In this document: one piece after another, positions 51,883 through 60,073 of the stretch
How the letters are laid out: the number at the start of each line of letters is the position of its first letter
Numbering within the stretch: position 1 is the first letter of the stretch
Assembly (NCBI RefSeq): GCF_039548895.1
Contig: NZ_JBCLVG010000002.1
Length of the DNA: 64,000 bases
From: Orlajensenia stereocauli
GTDB lineage: Bacteria > Actinomycetota > Actinomycetes > Actinomycetales > Microbacteriaceae
Direction: 5' to 3' (one strand)
The notes under the pieces: generated by a model
The model's input: the letters and a program-made list of their open reading frames with translations, nothing else
Told to the model about the DNA's origin: nothing
Databases searched by the model: none
Position numbers and translations under genes: made by a program

Positions 51883-52721
51883 CGGCATCCGTTCAGCGTG
51901 TGGTGGTGAACGTCGCGGCGGTCACCGACCGCGGCCAGAAGCGTCAGGCGAACGAGGACTCGGTGCTCGCCGAGCAGCCGATCTTCCTCGTGGCCGACGG
52001 CATGGGCGGTTATGACGCCGGCGACCTGGCGAGCCAGGCGGTCGTGGCCGCTTTCCGTGAGTTCGTCACCGGCGGCGAGCTGACGACTCTCGACGAGGTC
52101 CGCGACGCCCTCGGCGCCGCCGACGACGCCGTCGATACCGTCTCGGCCGGTACGAAGCGCGGGGCCGGCAGCACTGTTGCGGGCATCGCCATCGTCGAGC
52201 ACGACGGCAGGCCGCACTGGCTGGTGTTCAACGTCGGCGACTCCAGGGTCTACCGTCACGTCGGCAGCGAGCTGGAGCAGATCACGATCGACCACTCGCT
52301 GGGTCAGGAACTGGTCGACCAGGGGCGGATGCGCCAGGACGAGCTCGCGACATTCGAGAAGCGCAACGTCATCACCCGTGCGATCGGGGCTCCGGACAGC
52401 ACGGCCGACAGCTGGCTGATGCCGGTGACCAATGGGGAACGGCTGCTCATCTGCTCCGACGGACTCACCTCCGAGGTGAATGACGAGGCGATCCGGGCGA
52501 CCCTCACCATGAGCGGCGGACCCGATTCCGCCGCTGAGGCCCTCGTGCAGCGTGCCAATCGCGCGGGCGGGCGGGACAACATCACCGTCATCGTTCTCGA
52601 CGTCGTCTCCGGCGGCGCGACCGGCGAGCCCACCGACACGACAGGAGCCCGCCTCACCGGCAGCGGCCTGACCGACTCCATGATCGACGACACGACCATC
52701 CCCGTGCGATCGGGCGTGTGA
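51879..52721 (+). CDS. PP2C-family Ser/Thr phosphatase
   Basis: A 280-aa soluble phosphatase of the PstP class. The metal-binding motifs are present: RQANEDS (19-25), VADGMGGYDAGD, FNVGDSRVYR, CSDGLTSEV and GGRDNITVIVL. It lacks the PstP transmembrane part. The GTG start lies in the stop of the FHA gene (GTGA), and its own stop overlaps the repeat-protein start. It should counteract the kinase of this operon. Confidence 0.93.
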   Translation: MTASVQRVVVNVAAVTDRGQKRQANEDSVLAEQPIFLVADGMGGYDAGDLASQAVVAAFREFVTGGELTTLDEVRDALGAADDAVDTVSAGTKRGAGSTVAGIAIVEHDGRPHWLVFNVGDSRVYRHVGSELEQITIDHSLGQELVDQGRMRQDELATFEKRNVITRAIGAPDSTADSWLMPVTNGERLLICSDGLTSEVNDEAIRATLTMSGGPDSAAEALVQRANRAGGRDNITVIVLDVVSGGATGEPTDTTGARLTGSGLTDSMIDDTTIPVRSGV

Positions 52722-53404
52722 TCGTGCCGGAGAGCAACCCGCAGGATGTGCCGGCCCTCCCCGATGAGGACGAGCGCACGGTGATCGTGGATCGTGGCGA
52801 CGATGAGGACGAGCGCACGGTGATCGTGGATCGTGGCGACGACGAGGCCGAGAGCACGGTGATCGTGGATCGCGGCGACGACGAGGCCGAGAGCACGGTC
52901 ATCGTGGATCGCGGCGACGACGAGGCCGAGAGCACGGTCATCGTGGATCGCGGCGACGAAGAGGCCGATGACGGTACAGCCGTGGTCGATCGGCAGCACA
53001 CCTCGGTCGATGACGGCACCTTCGTCGTCGACCGAGCGGCCCACGACCGCGAGCAGCCCCTGTTCCGCCCGCCGGCGCCGCCGCGCGAGAAGGCGCCGCT
53101 CGTGCGCCGCGGTCGCCGCGCGCTGAGGCCGGCCCCGCTCGATCCGTCCCTCGTGCGCACGGCCTTGGAAGCGCCAGGCCCTGGCGCCGTCGCTCCGTAC
53201 GGCCCGCGGTCCCTTCCGGAGCCGTCAGCCCCGCCGGCTCAGCTCGCGCCCACGGCATCGGCCACCCGCGTCGTCGACGGCAGCCTGCCGTCGGTCGAGG
53301 GCGAGGCCCGCCGACTGAGCCTCATCTCCGTCGGCGCCGTCGTCGCGGCATCCGTCATCTCGGTGGTCGGACTGGTGCTCCTGGTCGTCCTGCTGTTCGG
53401 CTGA
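52718..53404 (+). CDS. Membrane-anchored protein with five TVIVDR repeats
   Basis: A 228-aa protein I do not recognise. It starts with an acidic region carrying five nearly identical 13-residue units (threonines at 21, 34, 47, 60 and 73; each unit reads (R/S)TVIVDRGDDE) and two diverged ones (GTAVVDR at Thr87, GTFVVDR at Thr101). A basic/proline linker and one C-terminal helix (about 200-226) follow, so the repeats face the cytoplasm. T-hydrophobic-hydrophobic-hydrophobic with flanking acids resembles phospho-threonine sites read by FHA domains. Being translationally coupled to a PP2C and in one operon with two FHA proteins and a kinase, it is plausibly their phospho-scaffold. Confidence 0.8.
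   Translation: MIVPESNPQDVPALPDEDERTVIVDRGDDEDERTVIVDRGDDEAESTVIVDRGDDEAESTVIVDRGDDEAESTVIVDRGDEEADDGTAVVDRQHTSVDDGTFVVDRAAHDREQPLFRPPAPPREKAPLVRRGRRALRPAPLDPSLVRTALEAPGPGAVAPYGPRSLPEPSAPPAQLAPTASATRVVDGSLPSVEGEARRLSLISVGAVVAASVISVVGLVLLVVLLFG
52769..52963 (+). repeat. Coding minisatellite, five 39-bp units
   Basis: Five in-frame 39-bp units, 90% or more alike, encode the DERTVIVDRGDDE-type repeats. Units 3-5 (AES variant) are closer to one another than to units 1-2 (DER variant), indicating recent tandem duplication. Confidence 0.9.
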
Positions 53405-53436
53405 CCGCGGATCACGGCATCGGCCGTCGCCGCCGC

Positions 53437-54750
53437 TCAGAACTCCTCGTCGGCAGGCCGGTCCAGGAAGCCGAGTCGCGGGGGGCCGTCGGATGCCGAT
53501 GCACCGCTGTCGGCATCGGCTCGACGGCGCCGGCGCAGCACGACGGCCGTCGCGATGATGCCCAGCAGCGTCGCACCGACGATCGTGATGAAAGCTGTGG
53601 CGGCGCTCGTGGCGGCGAAGGCGGACGAGCCGTCGCTCGGGGTGACGCTGATCGAGGGAGGCCTGACTGCGCTGCCCGCGGTGTCGACGAAGGGGCTCGC
53701 CGGTCCGCGAGTGGTCGCAGACGGCAGCAGGGTGATCGCGTCCGCCGGCTGGATGAGCCCCCACCCCGAGACGTCGTCGCGCTGATCGGGGTCTGTGCGC
53801 GCGGCGGTGGCCATCAGCCGGTAGGCCCAGCCGTCGGGCCCATCGGCCGGGTGGGCCGCCGCGACGAGGGCGGCCGCGCCGCTCACGTAGCCTGTGGCGA
53901 AGCTCGATGACGGCGCCTCGGTGGCGTACACGCAGTCGCCGGCGCCCGTCGCGGAGGTCGTGACCGACTGCGCCGGGGCCGACACGTCGACCTGCGGCCC
54001 GTGGATCGAGTCGTCCGTCACGGTTCCGGATGCATCGGATGCCGTCACGCCGAGAACCCCGGGATAGGCGGCCGGATACCGGGCGCCGTCACGCGCATCC
54101 TCCGCCGTCGCCCTGTTGCCACCGCTGGCGACCACGAGGCTCCCAGCCTTATGAGCTGCCGCGACGGCAGCTTGCAGCTCGGCGGAGCCGTCGACCTCGC
54201 TGAGGGAGACGTTGATGACGTCTGCGTCATGCTCGGCGGCCCACCGGATGCCGGCGGCCAGCCGAGCCGTCGTCGGACCGAAGCCGTCGCGCTTCGACTC
54301 GTCATCAGTGCCCCGGAAGACCCGGACTGACAGCAGTCCGGCGTCGGGCGCCAGACCGACGACGCCCGACTCCGGGATCTTGCGGGCTGCGATCTGGCCG
54401 GCGATGGCGGTGCCGTGTCCCTGAGGATCGCTCAGACCGTCGGCACGCTCGCCGTCGCCGACGAGGTCGATCCCGCCGACCACCGCGTCCTCGAGGTGCG
54501 GGTTGTCGGCGTCGATCCCGGAGTCGACGACGGCCACGATCACGCCCTCCCCGGTGCTCCGCTGCCACGCGGCCTCGGTCTGCAGCAGCGAGAACGCGGC
54601 CGGCCTCTCGGTCGAGAACACGACGTTGCCCGGCTTGCACACCTCGTCTGCGGCGACGGCCGGCGCGACACCGACTGTCGGCGACACCAGGAGACCGCCG
54701 GCGAGGAGGCCTCCGAGTACGACGGCGACGCCGATACCTCGGCGCGTCAC
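53437..54750 (-). CDS. mycP: Mycosin-type subtilisin protease
   Basis: ESX-associated membrane-anchored serine protease, 437 aa. A signal peptide (about 1-34), catalytic Asp76 (VVDSGID), His112 (GHGTAIAG), oxyanion Asn212 (ASGGN) and Ser283 (SSSFATGYVSG) are all present, and one helix (about 382-404) followed by an Arg tail ends the protein. The serine box reads SSSFA instead of GTSFA, a mild deviation. GTG start overlaps the eccB stop. Gene order eccD-eccB-mycP on the minus strand. Mycosins stabilise the ESX membrane complex and process substrates. Confidence 0.9.
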   Translation of the reverse strand: MTRRGIGVAVVLGGLLAGGLLVSPTVGVAPAVAADEVCKPGNVVFSTERPAAFSLLQTEAAWQRSTGEGVIVAVVDSGIDADNPHLEDAVVGGIDLVGDGERADGLSDPQGHGTAIAGQIAARKIPESGVVGLAPDAGLLSVRVFRGTDDESKRDGFGPTTARLAAGIRWAAEHDADVINVSLSEVDGSAELQAAVAAAHKAGSLVVASGGNRATAEDARDGARYPAAYPGVLGVTASDASGTVTDDSIHGPQVDVSAPAQSVTTSATGAGDCVYATEAPSSSFATGYVSGAAALVAAAHPADGPDGWAYRLMATAARTDPDQRDDVSGWGLIQPADAITLLPSATTRGPASPFVDTAGSAVRPPSISVTPSDGSSAFAATSAATAFITIVGATLLGIIATAVVLRRRRRADADSGASASDGPPRLGFLDRPADEEF

Positions 54751-56066
54751 TTCGAGCTCGCGGCCTCGACGGCGGGGCTCGCGCCGGCGGCCTCGGGGGA
54801 GAGCTCCGGTCCGGTCGGCAGGAAGTCGAGCCATCCGGGCACGATGGTCGCGACGTCCCTGCCCGAGTAACCCAGGCGTTCGAGGGAGTCGGCCGTCGTG
54901 ACGGCGTAGGCGGTGCCGGATCCGTCGACGAGGAAGGCCGGAGTGCCAGACCCTGCCCGCACGAGCGAGCCCGCTCCCACGTCGACGCCGACGGGGTCTG
55001 CTCCGGTCACGTCGGACGAAGGCGCTGTGGCCAAGGTCGTCGTCGTGGTGTCTTCTGTCACGTCGGACAGGGCGCACGGCAGGAGTTCGGCGTCGACGGG
55101 AATGAGGATGTCACTCGGCCAGTCGCGTCCGCCCGCCGGGTCCGTCGCCGTGGGCAGGTCGCCGATCTCGGCCGGGCTCACGTCGACGACCTCGCCGTCG
55201 CTGGTGCCGAGGAGCTGCAACTGGTAGGCGACCGGAGTGAGCCTGGCGAGCTCGCCGGTGGACAGTGCGATGTACCGCTCGTCGTCGGCGCTGCCCTCGG
55301 GGTGCACCACGGCACCGACGCGCAGGTCGGTGCCGGCGATGGTGTCACCGGCACCTTCGACGGTCAGCGGCGCCAGGTCGGCACCGGGCTTGAACAGATT
55401 GAGCCAGCGGCCGTCGACCTCGATCGGGGCGGAGGTGCCGAGTCCCACGGCCCGAAGCACGGCGTTGGCGTCGTCGCTGTCGACGGCGTAGCGGTACTCG
55501 CCGGCGACGACGAACAGCTCGTCGGCGACAGTGACGACCGTGCCGCTGTCTGGGGCGTCCGTCGCGATGGGATCTTCGCTGATGCCGACCGCGGTCTGCC
55601 CGCGGCCGGTGACGCAGGCTGTCCAGCCGTCGGAGATGAGGGCATCCGGAGCAGGCAGGTCGTCTGGGGCGCCGACGATGCCCACTGTGCCGCCGACCGT
55701 GATGTCGGCCACGGTGTCCTGGTCGGTGCTGATGACGGAGAAGTCGCCGGCCGGAACGAGCAGGCGCGCGCTGGCCGTGTTGATGACCGGATGCAGCTCG
55801 CCACCGACGGTCAGGTAGCGTGCCCCGGTGTCGGAGACGAGCACGAGCTTGTTGTCCTCCCAGCCCTGCGGGAGGCCGGGGCGCACCAGCCCGTAGAACA
55901 CGCCGCCCAGGATGACCATGGCCGTCAGGGCGACGCCGGCGACGACGGCCCGCAGCGGCTTGGCCGGGTCGAGCTCCTTGCCGCCGGGGGCGCCGCCGGT
56001 GAACGCAGAGAGCAGGCGCCGACGACTGAATCCCTGCGCCTCGATGAGGTCCTTCTTGGTCGCCAT
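54747..56066 (-). CDS. eccB: Type VII secretion protein EccB
   Basis: Core component of the ESX membrane complex, 439 aa. After a cytoplasmic start (MATKKDLIEAQGFSRRRLL, typical 'x-x-AxxFxxRR' of EccB) one helix (about 39-60) leads to a periplasmic repeat domain with 'LVSDTGARYLTVGGELHPVINTASARLL' in pieces, as in mycobacterial EccB. Two Cys (about 151 and 335) could form the conserved disulphide. The start at 56066 sits 4 nt after the eccD stop. Confidence 0.92.
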   Translation of the reverse strand: MATKKDLIEAQGFSRRRLLSAFTGGAPGGKELDPAKPLRAVVAGVALTAMVILGGVFYGLVRPGLPQGWEDNKLVLVSDTGARYLTVGGELHPVINTASARLLVPAGDFSVISTDQDTVADITVGGTVGIVGAPDDLPAPDALISDGWTACVTGRGQTAVGISEDPIATDAPDSGTVVTVADELFVVAGEYRYAVDSDDANAVLRAVGLGTSAPIEVDGRWLNLFKPGADLAPLTVEGAGDTIAGTDLRVGAVVHPEGSADDERYIALSTGELARLTPVAYQLQLLGTSDGEVVDVSPAEIGDLPTATDPAGGRDWPSDILIPVDAELLPCALSDVTEDTTTTTLATAPSSDVTGADPVGVDVGAGSLVRAGSGTPAFLVDGSGTAYAVTTADSLERLGYSGRDVATIVPGWLDFLPTGPELSPEAAGASPAVEAASSK

Positions 56067-56070
56067 CGGG

Positions 56071-57408
56071 TTACGCGAGCCCGGCCGTGACGACGCCGAG
56101 GGGGAGCAGCAGAGCCAGGGCGAGCACCTCGACGGTGTCGGCGAGGCGCCCGAGACGCAGCCGCGCACGGGGGCTCAACAGGGTGAGGCCGACCAGGAGC
56201 GCGGTTCCGACCAGCAGCACGACGAGCATGCCGATGCGCAGGTCGGGCTGGGTGATGATGACGGTGAGCCCCGTGGCGGCGAGACCGAGAGCGCCGAGGG
56301 CCATGAGGGTCAGGACGCCGGCGCGGGCGTAGGTCTGGCGCGACTGGAACATCATGCCGAGGAACGCGAGGGCGCACAGCAGGGCTCCCGTGAGTCCGTT
56401 CGCGGCGACGAGCGGGGTGGCGGCGAGGGCCGAGAGGCCGAGGGCCAGCCGCAGCGACACCAGCACCCTGGCGCCCGCTGCAGCGCGACGCTTCACGTCT
56501 TCTGCGTCGATGGGGTCGGGTGCCGTGAAGATGTCGGCGTCGCTCTGGGGGGAGATGACCTGGATGCGCGTGGAGCTGAGCGCGAGCCACGGCAGGCCGT
56601 TCGCGAGCATCGCCGTGACGGCGAGCATGATCGAGTACGGCCCGACGGGGTCGAGCGAGAACAGCGCGGTCACGACGGCGGCCAGTCCGATGCTCGCACC
56701 GAATGCGAGGGGGACGAGGTGGATCTCGGGCTTCTTGGGGGTGAAGGCCAGTTCCACGCCGCCGACGACGAGCAGACCGAGGGCACCGGCTGCGACAGGC
56801 CAGCCCCAGAGCGGGTCGCCGGGCACGGCGAGGAAACCGGCGATGCCGCCGTACCCCGCAGCGGCCAGGCCCAGTGCTGCTCCGGCCTCGGTCTGGCCGA
56901 GGCGGGAGAGCACCACGGATGCCGCGATGAGCACGAGCGCCCCGGCGCCGGCGAGCACCACGGCCAGCGGGAAGTCGCGCCCGGTGCCGACGAGCAGGAG
57001 GGCGCACAGCGCCAGGAAGGTGACGCTCACGGCGAGAGCGGTGCGCGAACTGTCGCGCGGGGTCCACGAGCCGTGCTGCTCGCTCGTCGCATCGATGACG
57101 GCCTCGACGACGTCGTCGTAGACCCTGGCCTCGGCGAGGAGGCCGCCGCGGACGAGGGTGAGGAGTTCGCCGTCGTGCACGCCCTGGCTGCCGATGCCAC
57201 GGGCGGGGTCGAGCGCAGACCCGTCGGCGCGGTTGAGCACGTAGCCGCCGTGCGCCAGTGACGGATCGAGCATGCCGAGGCGTCTGGCGAAGCCGGGCAG
57301 CAGCTCGATCAGCGGGATCTGCGCGGGCACGCCGACGTCGAGGCGTCGGTCCTCGCTGACGATCGACAACCGCAGCACCGCGCCCGCAGCGATCGCGGTC
57401 TGGCTCAT
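56071..57408 (-). CDS. eccD: Type VII secretion integral membrane protein EccD
   Basis: Membrane pore-forming subunit of the ESX complex, 445 aa. An N-terminal ubiquitin-like (YukD-type) domain (about 10-88, 'RLSIVSEDRRLDVGVPAQIPL' in pieces, 'LLTLVRGG') precedes about eleven helices. GGGGAAG precedes the ATG at 57408. TAGAGT on the minus strand at 57463-57458 is a candidate -10 box. A second, more divergent EccD-like protein is encoded at 61591-62952. Confidence 0.92.
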   Translation of the reverse strand: MSQTAIAAGAVLRLSIVSEDRRLDVGVPAQIPLIELLPGFARRLGMLDPSLAHGGYVLNRADGSALDPARGIGSQGVHDGELLTLVRGGLLAEARVYDDVVEAVIDATSEQHGSWTPRDSSRTALAVSVTFLALCALLLVGTGRDFPLAVVLAGAGALVLIAASVVLSRLGQTEAGAALGLAAAGYGGIAGFLAVPGDPLWGWPVAAGALGLLVVGGVELAFTPKKPEIHLVPLAFGASIGLAAVVTALFSLDPVGPYSIMLAVTAMLANGLPWLALSSTRIQVISPQSDADIFTAPDPIDAEDVKRRAAAGARVLVSLRLALGLSALAATPLVAANGLTGALLCALAFLGMMFQSRQTYARAGVLTLMALGALGLAATGLTVIITQPDLRIGMLVVLLVGTALLVGLTLLSPRARLRLGRLADTVEVLALALLLPLGVVTAGLA

Positions 57409-57457
57409 GTCTTCCCCGTTCGTCTCGTCCGCTCGACCAGCGGATGACACGCGTTTC

Positions 57458-57463
57458 ACTCTA
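57458..57463 (-). promoter_or_regulatory. Candidate -10 box for eccD-eccB-mycP
   Basis: TAGAGT on the minus strand, about 50 bp before the eccD ATG. No convincing -35 was found. Confidence 0.35.
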
Positions 57464-57525
57464 GATGATCGAGGCTCAGCTCGCCGCTCGACCCCATCCG
57501 GGGTACGTCCCGCTTAAGGGGGGAA

Positions 57526-57554
57526 TTGCTCACTGAGCGGATCTCGCTTAGGTT
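57526..57554 (+). promoter_or_regulatory. Candidate promoter of the esx operon
   Basis: TTGCTC (57526-57531), 17-bp spacer, TAGGTT (57549-57554), about 97 bp before the first WXG100 start. It is divergent from the eccD promoter region; ACCCC-ATCC-GGGGT (57491-57504) lies between them. Confidence 0.5.
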
Positions 57555-57650
57555 GGGTCGCGGTGACGCATTTGGGGGACGAAGACGCTGCCGAATTCTG
57601 GCCGCCCCCTCCAGTGATCGTCTACATCGGACGAATGAGAGGAATGGGTG

Positions 57651-57965
57651 ATGGCTGACCAGATTTCAGCAGAAGAGGGTGCCCTCCGCAAGGGTGCCCA
57701 GGCAGTGCGCGAGACCAAGACCGGAGTCGACCAGCAGGTCAAGAAGGTCCGCGGCGAGATCGACCAGCTGCGTGGATTCTGGACCGGCGCCGCCGCCGGT
57801 TCGTTCACCACGCTGATGACGCGCTGGGACGAGCAGACCCGCAAGCTCAACGAGGTCCTCGTCACTCTCGAGGCCGCACTCGCCGGCACCGAGAAGGACC
57901 AGGCAGCCACCGAAGACTCGCACCAGCAGACCATCTCGGGCCTCGGCTCGATGATGGGCGCCTAG
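57651..57965 (+). CDS. WXG100-family ESX protein 1
   Basis: A 104-aa helical hairpin protein. W44-T-G46 at the turn (GFWTGAAAG) is the WXG motif. There is no C-terminal YxxxD/E. GAGAGGA lies 7 nt before the ATG at 57651, which I prefer to the GTG at 57648. WXG100 proteins dimerise in pairs and are secreted by the ESX machine; the next gene is the natural partner. Confidence 0.93.
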   Translation: MADQISAEEGALRKGAQAVRETKTGVDQQVKKVRGEIDQLRGFWTGAAAGSFTTLMTRWDEQTRKLNEVLVTLEAALAGTEKDQAATEDSHQQTISGLGSMMGA

Positions 57966-57992
57966 GCACCCGGAACACGGATCAAGGAGTAG

Positions 57993-58289
57993 ATGAACAT
58001 GCAGTCGATGTCAGTCCGTCCCGAGCAGGTCACGGCGCTCGCAGGTCAGATCCGCGGAGGTGCCCAGGGCATCCGCGCCGAGCTCGACCGCCTCGAGGCC
58101 GAGGTGGGCAAGTTGCGTTCAGCATGGGGTGGTGACGCTCAGCAGTCCTACGACCAGGCCCAGGCCAAGTGGAACGCCTCGCTCGGCGAGCTCCAGCAGC
58201 TGCTGCAGCAGATCTCCGGCAAGACCGAGGAGATCGCCGCGCAGTACCTGCAGAGCGACAAGTCGTCGGCCGGGCGCTTCTCGCTCTAG
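57993..58289 (+). CDS. WXG100-family ESX protein 2 with YxxxD export signal
   Basis: A 98-aa WXG100 protein with W45-G-G47 at the turn and Tyr85-x-x-x-Asp89 (QYLQSDK) near the C-terminus, the general type VII export signal. It follows protein 1 by 27 nt. AAGGAG precedes the ATG at 57993 by 3 nt and the in-frame ATG at 57999 by 9 nt, so the second may be the true start. Expected to form a heterodimer with protein 1 and target the pair to the (unseen) EccC ATPase. Confidence 0.93.
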   Translation: MNMQSMSVRPEQVTALAGQIRGGAQGIRAELDRLEAEVGKLRSAWGGDAQQSYDQAQAKWNASLGELQQLLQQISGKTEEIAAQYLQSDKSSAGRFSL

Positions 58290-58297
58290 GCCGCTGC

Positions 58298-58328
58298 CGG
58301 CGGGCCGGGAGTTCATCCCGGCCCGCCG
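58298..58328 (+). terminator. 13-bp GC hairpin after the WXG100 pair
   Basis: Arms 58298-58310 and 58316-58328 are exact reverse complements (CGGCGGGCCGGGA on the left) with the 5-nt loop GTTCA. There is no T-run and the operon continues, so partial termination or protection of the upstream esx mRNA from 3' decay is likely. Confidence 0.6.
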
Positions 58329-58362
58329 ACCACTTCACACGATCGCTGAAAGGAGCCCCATC

Positions 58363-58740
58363 ATGGCGAGCATCATCCAGGTCATCCCCGACCTCGTGAC
58401 GAGCGGTCTCAAAGACCTCCTCGAGGGGCTCTCCGCTCTGCCTGAGCCCAGCGAGCTGCAGTCCGAGGGCGTCAGCGTCGGCGTGGCCTCCCCCTTCCGA
58501 ACGGAACTGGCCGAGACCGCCGTGGTTCTGAAGGCGGCGACCCGCTCGATCATCGAGGAGCTCCAGGCTGCGGAGGACGCCATCCGCAAGACCGTCGCCC
58601 AGCTCGTGCAGAACGACGAGAGCATCGCCGACGATGCCAAGGCATTCCTGAACTTCCTCGATGCCGCGGTCGCCACCGAGCTTCCGCCGGTGACTCCCGT
58701 CGCGCCCGCTGGCGGCGGAACGCGCAACATGATCCAATGA
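58363..58740 (+). CDS. ESX-associated helical protein of unknown function
   Basis: A 125-aa, mostly helical protein ('FRTELAETAVVLKAATRSIIEELQAAEDAIRKTVAQL' in pieces) with a Pro/Gly-rich end. It lacks a clear WXG motif but its size, helical pattern and position after two WXG100 genes suggest an ESX substrate or chaperone. AAGGAG lies about 8 nt before the ATG at 58363; its stop overlaps the subtilase start (ATGA). Confidence 0.75.
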   Translation: MASIIQVIPDLVTSGLKDLLEGLSALPEPSELQSEGVSVGVASPFRTELAETAVVLKAATRSIIEELQAAEDAIRKTVAQLVQNDESIADDAKAFLNFLDAAVATELPPVTPVAPAGGGTRNMIQ

Positions 58741-60071
58741 GGCGCGGTTCCGCCCGCCTCATCGCCACGTTGGCGGCGACAGCGGCACTCGTCGTCGCTC
58801 CGGCCCTGCCGGCCACGGCAGCCGTCGACGGCCCCGGCCTCTGGTACGTGGACGCGTTCCACCTGCCCGACGCCTGGGCTGCGGGCTACACGGGTGAGGG
58901 AGTGACCGTGGCCATCATCGATTCGCAGTTCCACCCCGGCATCCCCACGCTGGCCGCTGCCGATCTCACCGTGCGCGAGCCGTCGTTCTGCGCCCAGGAG
59001 GACGGAACGGCGTACCCGGCGACGACTGACGAGCTGACGGCCAAGCACGGCACGAACACGGCCTCACTCGTCGTCGGAGACGGCAGTGGGATCGACGGGG
59101 CGCGCGGTGTCTTCGGTGCCGCTCCAGGAGCGACGCTGCTCTACTACAACGGTCAGATCCAACCGCCGACGGTGGCTGGGCGGCAACCGGCCGGCCGGTG
59201 CGACCCGCTCGACGGGGAAACCTCGATCACGACGATCGACGCCGTCAACGCCGCCATCGACGATGGTGCCGATATCATCTCCATATCCCTGGCGCTCGAT
59301 GCAGATCAGGACTGGATCCCGACCATTCTGCGCGCTGCCCGGGAGGGTGTCGTGATCGTCGCCGGTCTCCCCGACAAGCCGGGCAGCCAGCCCGACGGGT
59401 TCGCGCGGTACAACAGTGTCGTGGCCGTGCAGGCGATCGGAGCCGACGGCGCCGCGCTCGCCACCGATGGTGTGCCGAACTCCTTCGAGAAGGTCACCGT
59501 CGCGAATGCCGGACTCGGGATCCTCACCCAGGGATCGAGCTGGGACACTCCCGCCGCCGAGAAGAACTGGACCGATCAGGCGCTCGGGGATGGCACGTCC
59601 TACGCCACTCCGCTCACGGCCGGCTTCCTCGCCGTGGTGAAGCAGAAGTATCCGAAGGCGACGGGCAACCAGCTCATTCAGACGCTGATCCACAACACAG
59701 GGGCGGGCAATCCCGACCTCATCCATGACAACACCTACGGCTACGGCACCGCGTCACTGACGACCATGCTCTCCGTGGACCCGACGACCTATCCCGATGT
59801 GAACCCGCTGATCCTCGACGATCCCGATACCGTGCCGGCTGCAGCCGAGTTCGCGCAGACGTCGGCAGCGCCGTCGGCCTCCGAGTCGCCATCGACGGCG
59901 CCGGTGGCCTCCGACGACGACACCACAGGGCTCGCCGTGCCGGTCATCATCGGGATCGCCGTCGTCGGCGCGCTCGTCCTCGCCGGACTCGTCGTCCTGA
60001 TCGTGGTGCTCGCGCGTCGTCGCCCGAGCGCATCCCCGCCGACCACCGGCCAGACCCAGACAGGAGCATGA
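58737..60071 (+). CDS. Second subtilisin-like (mycosin-type) protease, oxyanion Asn missing
   Basis: A 444-aa membrane-anchored subtilase: signal peptide (1-29), Asp62 (IIDSQFHP), His104 (KHGTNTAS), Ser288 (GDGTSYATPLTAG) and a C-terminal helix (about 398-425) with a basic tail. The oxyanion-hole position, normally AGN, reads AGLPD (209-213), so the Asn is absent and activity may be weak or lost. It is only distantly similar to MycP of 53437-54750. Two mycosins within 5 kb is unusual; this one may be a structural or regulatory paralogue, or cleave a specific substrate. Confidence 0.87.
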   Translation: MRRGSARLIATLAATAALVVAPALPATAAVDGPGLWYVDAFHLPDAWAAGYTGEGVTVAIIDSQFHPGIPTLAAADLTVREPSFCAQEDGTAYPATTDELTAKHGTNTASLVVGDGSGIDGARGVFGAAPGATLLYYNGQIQPPTVAGRQPAGRCDPLDGETSITTIDAVNAAIDDGADIISISLALDADQDWIPTILRAAREGVVIVAGLPDKPGSQPDGFARYNSVVAVQAIGADGAALATDGVPNSFEKVTVANAGLGILTQGSSWDTPAAEKNWTDQALGDGTSYATPLTAGFLAVVKQKYPKATGNQLIQTLIHNTGAGNPDLIHDNTYGYGTASLTTMLSVDPTTYPDVNPLILDDPDTVPAAAEFAQTSAAPSASESPSTAPVASDDDTTGLAVPVIIGIAVVGALVLAGLVVLIVVLARRRPSASPPTTGQTQTGA

Positions 60072-60073
60072 CC

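Noticed and set aside
52769..52963. 39-bp repeats as a CRISPR array
   Set aside because: There are no spacers; units are directly adjacent, in frame and coding.
53402..53439. Terminator between the convergent repeat-protein and mycP genes
   Set aside because: No stable stem or T-run could be found in the 32-bp gap.
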